Below, one piece after another: positions 47,356 to 59,038 of a stretch of 64,000 nt of DNA. The stretch spans positions 1-64,000 of the forward strand of contig JAGWPB010000006.1 in NCBI GenBank assembly GCA_028870665.1. Reading direction: 5' to 3'. Both the position numbers and the translations under genes were made by a program. The DNA comes from Lysobacteraceae bacterium. GTDB lineage: Bacteria > Pseudomonadota > Gammaproteobacteria > Xanthomonadales > Rhodanobacteraceae. The notes below the pieces were generated by a model, which ran no database searches, was not told the DNA's origin, and saw only the letters and a list, made by a program, of their open reading frames with translations. The first letter of the stretch is position 1. Each line of letters begins with the position of its first letter.

Positions 47356-48765
47356 TCAGAAGTGGTAGATCGCGCTGAGGCTGAGCTGATTGCCGCTGAC
47401 CGAATTCCGGTCGAGGCCGGTGTTGGTGTAATCGAGCACGTCGTGCAGCCACTCGAGGCCGATGCCGTAGGGCCCGTTGTTGTAGAGCACGCTGACGGCG
47501 GCCTGGCGGTTCTTGAGGTAGCCCAGTGATCCGTGGCCGAGCCACGTCACGACGTCGCTGGTGTTGTTCTTGCCGATGGCATAGAACCCGTTGACGCTCC
47601 AGTTCGGAGTGAAGAAATAGCTGGCCTGGCCCCAGCCGCCGGTCTCCTTGATGTCACCGAACTGGGCCTCGGTGCCGAACACCGAAGCGAGTCCCTTGCC
47701 GGTGTAGACGTTGCCCTGGAACAGCCAGGCGCCGGGCTTCCAGCTGGCACCGAACTCGGCGCCCTCGCTGGTGATGCTGGACCGGATCGGCGTGGGAGCG
47801 GCGTTGCCGACGCCGCTCAGGCTGACCTTGGCGTAGTGCACGACGCCGTAAGCCGACCAGTCGCCGTCGTCGACGTGCAGGCGCGCCTCGAGCTGCGGAC
47901 GGAACCCGGCATTGCCGGCGGTCAGGTAGTTGAGGTTGTCGCCGGGGCCGTTCCAGTGGCCCTCGAAGGCGCCCAGGTCGAGGCGCCAGTGCGGACCGCT
48001 GGCGCCGTGGTTGAGGTCCTGCATCCAGACGATGCCGGGATAGCGCCAGCCCAGCCAGCCGGCACCGATACCCAGCGGAAAGGCCACGTGGGTCAGCGAG
48101 ATCGGGACATTGCCCAGCATCAGATCCCACTGTTGGCCGATCTGGATCGTGCTGCCGCTGTCGGGGTTGGCCAGGACCAGGTAGGCCTGGCGCAGGCGCG
48201 GAATTTCCTGCGACTGGCTGTAGGCGCTGGCGCCGTTGTTGCCGCCGAAGAAGTCCATCTCGAGGTGGCCGCCGGTGGTCCAGCCGCCGCCCAGTTTCGC
48301 ACCCGAGAAGTCGAGCCAGAAACGGGTGTTGCGCACATCGCCGCCGCTGAGGGAGCCATTGCTGCCCTTGAGCGGGTATTCGGCGTTCTGACCGTTGCCG
48401 TAGACGAAGGAGCGGTTCTGGCTGAAGAAGGTGGCGTCCAGCCAGCCGTGCAGGGCCACGGTCACGCCCGGAGCGCTGGCGAAGGCGGGGGCTGCCGGTT
48501 TGGCCGGAGCGGCCGGCGGGGGCGCGCTGGCCTGGGCCTGGATCTGGCTCTGCTGCTGCGCCTGCTCGGATTCGAGTTGCTTGAGCTGATCGCGCAACAT
48601 CTTCAGATCCTGCTGCTGCTGGTCGAGCTGTTGCTGCTGTTTGTCGATCAGGGCGCGCAGCGTCTTGACCTCGCTGGGCTTGCGGGTCGGCGCGGCGAAG
48701 ACCGGGGCGGTCAGGAGGAGTCCCAGACCGGCAGCCAGAGCCAGGAATAGACGGTTACGGTTCAT
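47356..48765 (-). CDS. Outer-membrane porin with N-terminal coiled coil (DcaP-like)
   Basis: A 469-residue exported protein: signal peptide (residues 1-24), a Gln-rich coiled coil (about 35-75, with LRALIDKQQQQLDQQQQDLK as its core), an Ala/Pro linker, then a beta-barrel with strands such as VALHGWLDATFF and a terminal aromatic (LSAIYHF). This architecture is that of DcaP-type porins, which take up small carboxylates and other diacids. The coiled coil probably trimerises the N-terminus. The start at 48765 is set by the signal peptide. It leads the porin-DUF3311-symporter transcript, with a putative CrbR site 99 bp upstream. Confidence 0.85.
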   Translation of the reverse strand: MNRNRLFLALAAGLGLLLTAPVFAAPTRKPSEVKTLRALIDKQQQQLDQQQQDLKMLRDQLKQLESEQAQQQSQIQAQASAPPPAAPAKPAAPAFASAPGVTVALHGWLDATFFSQNRSFVYGNGQNAEYPLKGSNGSLSGGDVRNTRFWLDFSGAKLGGGWTTGGHLEMDFFGGNNGASAYSQSQEIPRLRQAYLVLANPDSGSTIQIGQQWDLMLGNVPISLTHVAFPLGIGAGWLGWRYPGIVWMQDLNHGASGPHWRLDLGAFEGHWNGPGDNLNYLTAGNAGFRPQLEARLHVDDGDWSAYGVVHYAKVSLSGVGNAAPTPIRSSITSEGAEFGASWKPGAWLFQGNVYTGKGLASVFGTEAQFGDIKETGGWGQASYFFTPNWSVNGFYAIGKNNTSDVVTWLGHGSLGYLKNRQAAVSVLYNNGPYGIGLEWLHDVLDYTNTGLDRNSVSGNQLSLSAIYHF

Positions 48766-48830
48766 CGGAGACCCCTCGGGTGATCGCAGTGACGCTTGCC
48801 GCGACGGGCGCCACGGCGAAGCATTAAAAA

Positions 48831-48836
48831 AGTATG
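48831..48836 (-). promoter_or_regulatory. Possible -10 element of the porin promoter
   Basis: Minus-strand CATACT lies 36 bp downstream of the centre of the ACTTWAGTCGAA element, just before an A/T-rich stretch. It is the best -10-like hexamer in the region; no good -35 is present, as expected for an activator-dependent promoter. Confidence 0.35.
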
Positions 48837-48863
48837 AGCCACGACTCCCGCCACAGCTATTCC

Positions 48864-48875
48864 ACTTAAGTCGAA
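48864..48875. promoter_or_regulatory. Putative CrbR-type site upstream of the porin and crbS
   Basis: ACTTAAGTCGAA differs at one position from ACTTTAGTCGAA at 55366. It lies 99 bp before the porin start (minus strand) and about 217 bp before the crbS start (plus strand). The core ACTTAAGT is palindromic. Because the shared element occurs only before the acid-uptake genes, it is a candidate site for the neighbouring LuxR-type regulator. Confidence 0.5.
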
Positions 48876-49092
48876 GCATGGCCGCTGGCATGACGCGCTG
48901 CAGCAGTGCCGGTTCGCGAGGTGCGCCGATACACGGCGCCGGGCCGCCGTGGCCGTGCAAAGCGGCGCGTGATCACAGGATCGGACGTGCGCCGCCGGGC
49001 GGTGGCAGCGCCGGGGTGGCGCGCAGCTACACTGGCCGCCTCGGTTGCGCCGGGAGGGCACGCGCACAGCCGACGCGGCTGCAGGAGGGGAC

Positions 49093-52000
49093 ATGATCGC
49101 GGGCGGCGTGCTGCTGCTGGTATCGCTGGCGTATGTCGGTCTGCTGTTCGCGCTGGCGTGGTGGGGAGACCGCCGTCCGGTCTATCCGGCGCGCACCGCG
49201 CTGCGACCGCTGATCTACAGTCTGTCGCTGGCGGTGTATTGCTCGGCATGGACCTTTTACGGTGCCGTGGGCACGGCCGTGCGCGGCGGCCTGGCGTTCC
49301 TGCCGATCTATCTCGGGCCGATGCTGCTGTTCGTGTTCGGCCACGGGTTGCTGGGTCGTCTGCAGCGGCTCGCCAAGCGCCGCAGCCTGACGTCGATCGC
49401 CGACCTGGTCGCCGCGCGCTTCGGCCGCTCGCCGGGGCTGGCCGCACTGATCACCGTGATCGCCGTGATCGCCGCGGTGCCTTACATCGCGCTGCAGTTC
49501 AAGGCGGTATCGCAGTCGGTCGTGGTGCTCGCCGGCACCCATTCGTCCGGTGCCCTGATCACCGACAGCGCGCTGTGGGTCGCACTCCTGCTGGCGGTGT
49601 TCGCGATCCTGTTCGGTACTCGCGCGATCGATGCCACCGAACATCATCACGGCATGATGCTTGCGATCGCGGTCGAGTCGCTGATCAAGCTGGCGGCCTT
49701 TCTCGCCGTCGCGTTTTTCGCGTTGCGGCATGGGCCGGGGATGCTGGCGAGCTATGCGCAGGTCGCCGCCGCCGTGCCGCACGACGGATTGCCACCGGGC
49801 TTTCTCGCGCAGTGTCTGCTGGCGTTCTTCGCCGGCATCACGCTGCCGCGCCAGTTCCAGGTGACGGTCGTCGAATCCGAGCATCCCGGCGATCTGCGCA
49901 CGGCGCGCTGGATCTTCCCCGCGTATCTGCTGCTGGTGGTGCTGGCGGTGCCGCTGATCGCCGCCGCCGGCCATGTCCTGCTGGCCGGTGACCGCAGCCA
50001 GGCCGATGCCTGGTCACTGCTGCTGCCGTTGCAGCAGAACCACCGCGCCCTGGCGATCTTCGCCTACGTCGGTGGGTTTTCGGCGGCGACCGGCATGGTC
50101 ATCGTCGCCTGCGTCGCGCTGTCGACGATGATCAGCAACGACCTGGTGATGCCGGCGCTGCTGCGCGTGCGTGCGCTGCATCTCGACCAGCATGGTGACC
50201 TGTCGCGCGTGGTGCTCGCGGTGCGACGCCTGGCGATCCTGCTGCTGGCCGGCGCCGCCTACGTGTACTACCGCGGACTGTCCGACCGGGAGGATCTCGC
50301 CGCGCTGGGACTGCTGTCGTTCACCGCGGTGGTGCAACTCGCGCCCGCGTTGATCGCCGCACTCTACTGGCGCGGCGCCAGTCGCGCCGGCGTTTATGCC
50401 GGCCTGCTCGGCGGCTTCACGGTCTGGGTCTATACGCTGCTGCTGCCGGCCTTGGCGCAGGCGCACTGGTTCCTCGCCGACTGGGTGCGCGGCGGTCCGT
50501 TCGGCATCGACTGGCTGCGTCCGCTTTCGCTGTTCAACCTCTCGGGTTGGGATCCGGTGACGCACGGAACCGCCTGGTCGCTGCTGGTGAACGTGGCGGC
50601 GCTGGTATTCGTCTCGCTGCGATTCCGGCCGAGCCTGGAGGATCGCCTGCGCGGGCAGGATTTTCTCGAATTGCCGGCGCTCGGTGTACCGCAGCCCACG
50701 GCGCGCGACTGGCGCGGACGCATCACCGTCGCCGATCTGCGCGCGATCGGCGAGCGCATCCTCGGCGAGCGCGCTGCGGCGCGCGCCTTCGAGGACTACG
50801 CCGGCGCCCGCGGTGTCGTGCTGGCGCCGACGGCGGTCGCCGACCGCGCGCTGCTGCAGTACACCGAGCGCGTGCTGGCCGGCGCGGTCGGCGCGGCCTC
50901 GGCGCGCCGCCTGTTGATGTCGGCGCTGTCGGGCAGCGGTCTCGATGTCGCCGAGGTGCTGGCCCTGCTCGACGAAGCCTCGCAGGAGCTGCGCTTCAAT
51001 CGCAGTCTGCTCTCGACCACGCTCGAACACATCGCGCAGGCGGTCAGCGTGGTCGATGCCGAAATGCGCCTGGTTGCCTGGAACCGCCGCTATCTCGAAT
51101 TGTTCGATTATCCGCCGGGGCTGGTGTTCGTCGGCCAGTCGGTGGCCGCATTGATCCGCTACAACGCCGAACGCGGCGAATGCGGTCCCGGCGAGGTATC
51201 CGAGCACGTCGCCAAGCGCATCCGCCACATGCGCGCCGGGTCACCGCACGTGTTCGAGCGCGTGCGCACGGATGGTCGCGTGGTCGAGATGCACGGCATC
51301 CCGCTCTCGGCGGGTGGCTACGTCACCACGTATGCCGATGTCACCGCGTACAAGCGGGCGGAACTCGCGCTGCGCGAAGCCAACGAGACGCTCGAACAGC
51401 GCGTCGCCGAACGCACGCTCCAGCTGCGCGAGGCGCTTACCGCGCAGGAGCGCGCCAAGCGCGACGCCGAGGCGGCCAACCAGTCGAAGACGCGTTTCAT
51501 CGCGGCTACCGGTCACGATCTGCTGCAGCCGCTCAATGCCGCGCGGCTGTTCAGCGCCGCCTTGCGTCAGCAGCCCGGGCTGGATGCGGAATCGCTGCAG
51601 CTGACCGAGCGCATCGAGACAAGTTTTCGCGCCGCCGAGGATCTGCTCGAGGGCCTGCTCGATGCCTCGCGGCTGGATGCCGGCCGCTACTGCCCGGAGA
51701 TCGGCCCGGTGGCGCTGGGGCCGCTGTTCGCCTCGCTGAAGTCGCAGTACGCGACGCTGGCCGCGCAGCGCGGGCTGCAATTGCGTGTGCGTGACACGCG
51801 ACTGGTCGCGCACACCGATCCGCAGCTGCTGCGCCGCATCGTGCAGAACTTCCTGTCCAATGCCCTGCGCTATACGCCGCGGGGCGGCGTGCTGCTGGGC
51901 GCGCGCCGGCGCGCCGGCGCCCTGCGCATCGAGGTCTGGGATACCGGTCCGGGGATCCCGCCCGAGCAGCAGCAGCTGATCTTCGCCGAGTTCCAGCGCC

Positions 52001-52635
52001 TCGATCAGCCATCGCCCTGGGGCGAGCGCGGGCTCGGATTGGGCCTGTCGATCTGCGAGCGCATCGCCGCGATCCTCGGGCACCGGCTCGATCTCGCTTC
52101 GACGCCCGGCCGCGGCAGCGGGTTCTTCCTCGGCGTGCCGCGCAGCAGCGTACGCGTGCTGCCGGCGAGTGCCGCCATCGAGTCCCCCGCTGCGGTGCGC
52201 GCGCTGGATCTCGACGTGCTCTGCCTCGACAACGACAGCGCCATCCTCGAAGGCATGACCGTGCTGCTGGCGCGCTGGGGCGTGCGCTGTCGCACGGCGA
52301 CCAGCGTCGATATCGCCGAGGGCCTGCTGGAACAGTCGCGCCCTGACCTGCTGCTGATCGACTTCCACCTCGGCGCCGGTGTCGACGGACTGCAGGCGCT
52401 GGAACGCTTGCGGCAGCGGTTCTCGGATCTGCCGCCGGCGGCGCTGATCACCGCCGACGGTGGTGACGAACTGAAGCAGCGTGCGCGCCTGTTCGGCATG
52501 CCGGTACTGCTCAAGCCGGTGCGCCCGGCGGCGCTGCGCGCGCTGCTGGCGGCATGGGCGCACGATGGCGGCAGGCGCCGTGCGCGGACCGTGGCGCTTC
52601 AGTCGTCCTCGGGAAACGCCGACAACGGCAACTGA
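49093..52635 (+). CDS. crbS: CrbS-like hybrid sensor kinase with sodium:solute-symporter domain
   Basis: An 1180-residue membrane sensor. Residues 1 to about 510 are an SSS-transporter domain with about 13 helices, as in CrbS/CbrA-type sensors. Next come a linker, a PAS domain (LEHIAQAVSVVDAEMRLVAWN region, about 655-750), a coiled coil, a HisKA domain with H808 in GHDLLQPLNAARLF, and an ATPase domain with the N-box NFLSNALRYTP and the G-boxes. A C-terminal receiver has D1090 in LLLIDFHL. In CrbS/R the pair activates acs and acetate uptake genes. Its 3' end overlaps the convergent regulator gene by 37 bp. An AGGAGGGG ribosome site decides the start. Confidence 0.9.
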   Translation: MIAGGVLLLVSLAYVGLLFALAWWGDRRPVYPARTALRPLIYSLSLAVYCSAWTFYGAVGTAVRGGLAFLPIYLGPMLLFVFGHGLLGRLQRLAKRRSLTSIADLVAARFGRSPGLAALITVIAVIAAVPYIALQFKAVSQSVVVLAGTHSSGALITDSALWVALLLAVFAILFGTRAIDATEHHHGMMLAIAVESLIKLAAFLAVAFFALRHGPGMLASYAQVAAAVPHDGLPPGFLAQCLLAFFAGITLPRQFQVTVVESEHPGDLRTARWIFPAYLLLVVLAVPLIAAAGHVLLAGDRSQADAWSLLLPLQQNHRALAIFAYVGGFSAATGMVIVACVALSTMISNDLVMPALLRVRALHLDQHGDLSRVVLAVRRLAILLLAGAAYVYYRGLSDREDLAALGLLSFTAVVQLAPALIAALYWRGASRAGVYAGLLGGFTVWVYTLLLPALAQAHWFLADWVRGGPFGIDWLRPLSLFNLSGWDPVTHGTAWSLLVNVAALVFVSLRFRPSLEDRLRGQDFLELPALGVPQPTARDWRGRITVADLRAIGERILGERAAARAFEDYAGARGVVLAPTAVADRALLQYTERVLAGAVGAASARRLLMSALSGSGLDVAEVLALLDEASQELRFNRSLLSTTLEHIAQAVSVVDAEMRLVAWNRRYLELFDYPPGLVFVGQSVAALIRYNAERGECGPGEVSEHVAKRIRHMRAGSPHVFERVRTDGRVVEMHGIPLSAGGYVTTYADVTAYKRAELALREANETLEQRVAERTLQLREALTAQERAKRDAEAANQSKTRFIAATGHDLLQPLNAARLFSAALRQQPGLDAESLQLTERIETSFRAAEDLLEGLLDASRLDAGRYCPEIGPVALGPLFASLKSQYATLAAQRGLQLRVRDTRLVAHTDPQLLRRIVQNFLSNALRYTPRGGVLLGARRRAGALRIEVWDTGPGIPPEQQQLIFAEFQRLDQPSPWGERGLGLGLSICERIAAILGHRLDLASTPGRGSGFFLGVPRSSVRVLPASAAIESPAAVRALDLDVLCLDNDSAILEGMTVLLARWGVRCRTATSVDIAEGLLEQSRPDLLLIDFHLGAGVDGLQALERLRQRFSDLPPAALITADGGDELKQRARLFGMPVLLKPVRPAALRALLAAWAHDGGRRRARTVALQSSSGNADNGN

Positions 52636-53323
52636 TCCAGCGCCAGCTGGCTGGCCGCCAGCGCGACTTGGGTGCGGTTGGACACGCCGAGCTTGCGCAT
52701 GATCGCGGTCATGTGCGCCTTGACCGTGGCCTCGGAGACACCGAGCTCGTAGGCGATCTGCTTGTTGAGCAGCCCTTCGGCGAGCATGCCCAGCACGCGA
52801 AACTGCTGCGGCGTCAGCTCGGCGATCCGCGCCGCCACCGCGGCTTCGTCCGGCTTCAGCTCGACGCGCGCGCCGACGACACCGGCCGGAACCCAGACCT
52901 CGCCTTCGAGCACCGCACGCACCGCCGCGCCGATGTCCTCGCCGGCCGCCGACTTGGCAAGATACCCCGACGCGCCGTGCGCCAGCGCGCGGCGCACCAC
53001 GGACGCCTCCTCGTGCGCCGATACGACCACGATCGGCAGCCCGGGGTGCTGGCCGCGAATGTGTGCCAGCGCCGAGAAGCCGCGCGCCCCGGGCATGTGC
53101 AGGTCCATCAGCAGCAGATCGGCTTGCGGATGCGCCTCGATCAGCGCCAGCAGCGTCGGCACGCTGGCGGCGCCACGCACCATCGCGCCGGGCAAGGCGC
53201 CCAGCACGGCGCGCGTCAGCGCGTCGCGATACAGCGGGTGGTCATCGGCGATCAGCACTTCACGTGACACCGCGCCGCGCTCCGTCACGGCGGCACGAGC
53301 CGGATCCGTGGCGGCGGGAGCAC

Positions 53324-53327
<4 letters not shown>
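52599..53327 (-). CDS. crbR: CrbR-like LuxR-family response regulator
   Basis: A 242-residue regulator. The receiver has the acidic pair in [13 protein letters not shown], phospho-acceptor D75 in [10 protein letters not shown], and the signalling Thr/Ser and Lys in VVSAHEE and YLAKSA. The DNA-binding domain (about 168-232) contains [22 protein letters not shown] and the recognition helix in EATVKAHM, quoted by segments. It begins ATGA-coupled to the acs stop and overlaps crbS at the 3' end. Expected role: activation of acs and uptake genes on signal from CrbS. The start could be a few codons downstream, near [10 protein letters not shown]. Confidence 0.9.
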
Positions 53328-55264
<1,937 letters not shown>

Positions 55265-55333
55265 GACGTGCTCCTGGGCTTGGCAGGTGGGCGGCGGCGT
55301 CCGCGGATGCGCGACGCACGCCTCAGACCGCCC

Positions 55334-55339
55334 ACACTA
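55334..55339 (-). promoter_or_regulatory. Possible -10 element of the acs promoter
   Basis: Minus-strand TAGTGT lies 35 bp downstream of the centre of the ACTTTAGTCGAA element, the same offset as the -10-like hexamer before the porin gene. The match to TATAAT is poor, so the assignment depends on the shared spacing. Confidence 0.3.
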
Positions 55340-55365
55340 GTCGCGCGCGCCGGGTGACCAAGTGG

Positions 55366-55377
55366 ACTTTAGTCGAA
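55366..55377. promoter_or_regulatory. Putative CrbR-type site between acs and satP
   Basis: ACTTTAGTCGAA is located 102 bp before the acs start (minus strand) and 178 bp before the satP start (plus strand). It matches 11 of 12 bases of the porin element in the same orientation. A nearby ATGTCGACC continues a partial repeat of the TCGA core. Binding by the CrbR-like regulator is inferred. Confidence 0.5.
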
Positions 55378-55554
55378 TGTCGACCAAGGGCGTATAGCCA
55401 GCATGATGGCCAGCGCCGATGCTCGGGCGCACGACTCGGGGCAGCGAGCGGCGGCGGTGCGACACGCCATCACGACCGCGCGCGCATGCATTCCGGCACT
55501 TCGGCAAGTCGCCCGGGCCCACTGCCCGGATTCCCTCACCACGGAGACCTGAAC

Positions 55555-56118
55555 ATGGAAAACAAACTGGCCAATCCGGCCCCGCTCGGGCTCGCCGGCT
55601 TCGCGCTCACCACCTGGATGCTCAGCCTGATCAATGCGGGTTACTACACCGGCGACGGCATGGGCATGGTGCTGGCGCTGGCGTTTGCATTCGGCGGCAC
55701 GGCACAGTTCGTCGCCGGCGTCACCGAACTCAAGCGCGGCAACACCTTCGGCATGACCGCGTTCTGCGGTTACGGCGCCTTCTGGTGGTCGTTCGCGCTG
55801 TTCGTGCAATTCCTGCATGGCAACGCGCCGGCCGCGTTCGTCGGCTGGTACCTGTTCATGTGGGGCGTCTTCACGCTGTACATGCTGATCGCTGCGCTGA
55901 AGCTCAACCGCGCGCTGCAGCTGATTTTCCTGGTGCTGGTGATCACCTTCTGGCTGCTGGCCGCCGGCGAGTGGACCGGATCGGCCTCGCTGCACGCGTT
56001 CGGCGGTTACGGGGGTCTGATCACCGCCCTGCTGGCGTTTTACCTGTCGGCCGCCGAGGTCATCAACGAGACCCACGGCAGGGTCGTGCTTCCGATCGGC
56101 TCGCCCGCGCCGCGTTGA
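55555..56118 (+). CDS. satP: Acetate/succinate transporter, GPR1/FUN34/YaaH family
   Basis: A 187-residue protein with six membrane segments. The N-terminal NPAPLGLAGFA is the NPAPLGL hallmark of SatP (YaaH). It probably moves acetate or other short acids with protons across the inner membrane. It diverges from acs around the shared regulatory region. The start at 55555 places the signature at residue 7, as in E. coli. Confidence 0.95.
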   Translation: MENKLANPAPLGLAGFALTTWMLSLINAGYYTGDGMGMVLALAFAFGGTAQFVAGVTELKRGNTFGMTAFCGYGAFWWSFALFVQFLHGNAPAAFVGWYLFMWGVFTLYMLIAALKLNRALQLIFLVLVITFWLLAAGEWTGSASLHAFGGYGGLITALLAFYLSAAEVINETHGRVVLPIGSPAPR

Positions 56119-56200
56119 ACGTCAGGCCGCCGCGCGTCGTTGCGGCGCGCGGCGGTTAGCGCTTGCCGGCATCCGCCGCGCACGTCCCGCATCGGCGCCG

Positions 56201-56449
56201 TCAGCTGCCGGTGTCCGACGGTGTGCCGCGCCCGGTCGATTTCAGCGACGCCCTGAGCGCCGCGATCTGCTGATCCGAAAGCTGCTCGTCGCGCGCGCTG
56301 CCGTGGATGCGCGCCTGCGCGAAGGCGAAAACCGACGCCAGCGCGCCCAGCAGCAGCAAGGCCAGGCCCAGGCCGAGCCGCCCCGGCGTATGCGCAGACA
56401 GCGCCAGCAGCAAACCGAAGATAGTCAGGGCGAGCAACAGCCAGCGCAT
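56201..56449 (-). CDS. Small two-helix membrane protein, hypothetical
   Basis: An 82-residue protein: hydrophobic segments at about residues 3-18 and 26-45, then a charged tail (ARIHGSARDEQLSDQQIAAL by its ends) that is probably helical. No family recognised. It converges with satP and diverges from the TonB-dependent receptor. Coding potential is supported by the clear membrane pattern and third-position GC preference. Confidence 0.6.
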   Translation of the reverse strand: MRWLLLALTIFGLLLALSAHTPGRLGLGLALLLLGALASVFAFAQARIHGSARDEQLSDQQIAALRASLKSTGRGTPSDTGS

Positions 56450-56580
56450 GGCGGCTCCGTGGGCATTGGGCCTCGGCGCCAGAAATAAACCGCCCGTATG
56501 TCATATGCAAGTCATCTGGAACGCCGCTGTCACGGCGATCGCCGAACCTCATCGGGATCTCAACCGGGGGGTTCTCGATC

Positions 56581-58947
56581 ATGTCCGTTCCGCGCCGTAC
56601 CTTGCGCCATCAGCACATCGCGCTGGCGATCGCCGCCGCGCTCGCCAGCACGCATGCTTCTGCGGCCGATCAACCCGCGCCCCAGGGCAACGCCGTCGAA
56701 CGGCTGCACAAGGTCGTCGTCGCCGGACAGAAGACGCAAAGCGCAGGCCTCAGGAGCCTGAGCCGGAAGTCGATCTTCAGGTCGGCCTTCGGTGACAAGG
56801 TGCTCGATCGCCAGCAGCTGAAGTCGGCCGGTCCGGTCGGCGGCGCGGCGCAGGCGCTGACCTTCGCGCCGGGCGTCAGCATCAGCGGCTACGGCCAGAC
56901 CGGTGCGACCAAGGCCTCGATCAGCGTCAACGGACTCAAGCAGGGCTGGGGCGGCTTTTCCGGCGGCAATATCGACAACGGCAGCATCGCGGTCAGTTTT
57001 GACGGCGTGCCGATGATCAACGCCGCCACGGGTTTGTGGGAAACGCCGCAGCTGCCGCAGACCGGCCTGTTGCAGGGCGCGCGCGTCACCTACGGTCCTG
57101 GCAATCCCGAGGACCGCTGGTACAACAATATCGGCGGAGCGATCGCCTTCATTCCGGTGCAGCCTTCGGCGCAGGCCGGCGGCGACATCGCGCTGACCTA
57201 TGGCAGTTTCAATACGCGCAATGTCGTCTTCAACGTGCAGACCGGCGACGTCGGCGGCTGGGAGACCGTGATCGCCGGCGGCTACGGCAAGGCCGACAAC
57301 TTCCGTCGCTCGTCCGACGGCTATGCCTGGCCCAGCAAGAACTTCGCCGCCTTCGTCAAGACGCGCAAGACATTCGGCAACGGCAGCGTCAGCTTCGGCG
57401 GCTATCTCGGCGACGGCCACGGCTGGCGCCCGACGCCGATCCCGCTGACTCCGGTGCCGGGCATCAGCGTCAACGGACAGGACGCCAACGGCAACCCGAA
57501 CCCGGGTCCGCTGCTGAGCCAGCAGACCACCGGCTACTACAGCGCGCTCAACGAGAACGTCTGGGCCAAGAACGACTACAACCGCACCTGGCTGGTCTAC
57601 GCCAAGCAGAACCTGCGGCTCGACGACCGCATCACCCTGCACAACCTGACCTGGTATCGCCGCGGCGATCGTCTGCACATCCACTACAACGACTTCGTCG
57701 CCAACCCCAGCAATCTGTACGAGCACAACAACCCGTTCTCGCACATGTACGGCGACAAGCTGTGGAGCGACATCGCCCTGCCCGGCAACGACGTCGCGGT
57801 GGGCGGCTATTTCATCAACACCGAGTACAACTCGCGCAATGCCTTCTACAACCCCAACGCGCCTTACTTCGGCTCCTACCTGGTGCCGAACGACCACTTC
57901 CGCAGCGACTACTGGTACATCACCAACCTCGCTGCCTTCGCGCAGGACACCATCACCCCGGTGCAGGGGTTCAGCCTGACCCCGGGCCTGCGCGCGGTCA
58001 GCTTCCACACCGACTACTACCCGCGCGGCAATGTCGACTTCGCCGCGGCCAACGCGCTGTATCCCGGCAACAACCAGGCGCATCTGCCGGCGGCCAGTAC
58101 CAGTTACGACAAGCTCGAGCCCTCGCTCAACGCGCGCTGGCAGCCCACGGGCTGGCTGGCGCTGTACGGCAACTGGGGCACGGCCTACCGCCTGCCGCAG
58201 GTCGGCGGCGGCGGCGGGCTGTATCAGAAGCAGCCGGTGGGCGGTGACATCCTCGAAAAGGGCGTCGAGGCACAGGCCGGCGTCAAGCTGCACTGGCTGC
58301 AGGCGGGCGGCTTCCATGACGTGCTGATCAACGTCAACTACTACCGCATGCACTTCAGCAACCAGTTCATCGGCGTCACCAGCGGCAACGGCCAGTTCCT
58401 CGGTCTCGGTACGGGCGACTCGGTCTATCACGGCTTCAACCTGTCCGCCGAGGGCGCCGTGGGGCACCTGCATCTTTTCAGCAATGCCAATCTGGAGCAG
58501 GCGCACTTCAGCAACTACAACTTCAACGGCACCAACTACGACGGCCTGCCGGTGTCGTATGTGCCCAAGACGACCTTCAACGTGGGTGCCTACTGGCGCT
58601 ATGTCCTGGGCAACGTGGTGATGAAGCCGCGCGCCTGGTACCAGTACGTCGGCGCACAACACGTGTTCGACAACAATCTCGGCGCGCCCAGCCAGCAGAC
58701 CATGCCCTCCTACGGCTTGCTGAATCTGGCGCTGGGTGCCGACCTGCCGACCGGTCTGCTGGGCCATGCCGTCAAGTCGATCAACGTCAACGTCGAGGTC
58801 ATGAACGCGCTGAACCGGCGCTACAACGCCTTCGAGGAACTGTCGGCCGGTGGCCTGTACAACACGGCTCCGGCCGCGGTGGGCTATCCGCTGGTGCTGC
58901 CGGGTGCACCGCGCGCCGTCTACGTCACGCTCGACGTCAAGTTCTGA
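56581..58947 (+). CDS. TonB-dependent outer-membrane receptor
   Basis: A 788-residue receptor with a signal peptide (residues 1-28). The plug follows: the TonB-box-like KVVVAGQK, then LKSAGPVGGAAQALTFAPGV, SVNGLKQGWGG, and GARVTYGPGNPEDRWYNNIGG by its bounds. The 22-strand barrel ends in an aromatic (VYVTLDVKF). Energised import of a scarce ligand is the family role, and the TonB/Exb system is encoded 15 kb upstream. The ligand cannot be inferred: no siderophore, cobalamin or sugar genes adjoin it. A T-run terminator follows. Confidence 0.93.
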   Translation: MSVPRRTLRHQHIALAIAAALASTHASAADQPAPQGNAVERLHKVVVAGQKTQSAGLRSLSRKSIFRSAFGDKVLDRQQLKSAGPVGGAAQALTFAPGVSISGYGQTGATKASISVNGLKQGWGGFSGGNIDNGSIAVSFDGVPMINAATGLWETPQLPQTGLLQGARVTYGPGNPEDRWYNNIGGAIAFIPVQPSAQAGGDIALTYGSFNTRNVVFNVQTGDVGGWETVIAGGYGKADNFRRSSDGYAWPSKNFAAFVKTRKTFGNGSVSFGGYLGDGHGWRPTPIPLTPVPGISVNGQDANGNPNPGPLLSQQTTGYYSALNENVWAKNDYNRTWLVYAKQNLRLDDRITLHNLTWYRRGDRLHIHYNDFVANPSNLYEHNNPFSHMYGDKLWSDIALPGNDVAVGGYFINTEYNSRNAFYNPNAPYFGSYLVPNDHFRSDYWYITNLAAFAQDTITPVQGFSLTPGLRAVSFHTDYYPRGNVDFAAANALYPGNNQAHLPAASTSYDKLEPSLNARWQPTGWLALYGNWGTAYRLPQVGGGGGLYQKQPVGGDILEKGVEAQAGVKLHWLQAGGFHDVLINVNYYRMHFSNQFIGVTSGNGQFLGLGTGDSVYHGFNLSAEGAVGHLHLFSNANLEQAHFSNYNFNGTNYDGLPVSYVPKTTFNVGAYWRYVLGNVVMKPRAWYQYVGAQHVFDNNLGAPSQQTMPSYGLLNLALGADLPTGLLGHAVKSINVNVEVMNALNRRYNAFEELSAGGLYNTAPAAVGYPLVLPGAPRAVYVTLDVKF

Positions 58948-58970
58948 GCCGACCTCGGTTCGATCCGGCC

Positions 58971-59007
58971 GGGCCGTGGTGCAGGGACGCGCCGCGGCCC
59001 TTTTTTT
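58971..59007 (+). terminator. Rho-independent terminator of the TonB-dependent receptor gene
   Basis: GGGCCG at 58971 pairs with CGGCCC at 58995-59000, with further internal GC pairing, and seven T residues follow. It lies 24 bp past the receptor stop. Confidence 0.8.
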
Positions 59008-59038
59008 GACGCAGTCACCCGACGAACAGCCCCATGTC

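Noticed and set aside
49045-49092. Earlier start for the CrbS-like sensor
   Set aside because: An in-frame ATG exists 16 codons upstream, but the strong ribosome site and the first membrane helix both favour 49093.
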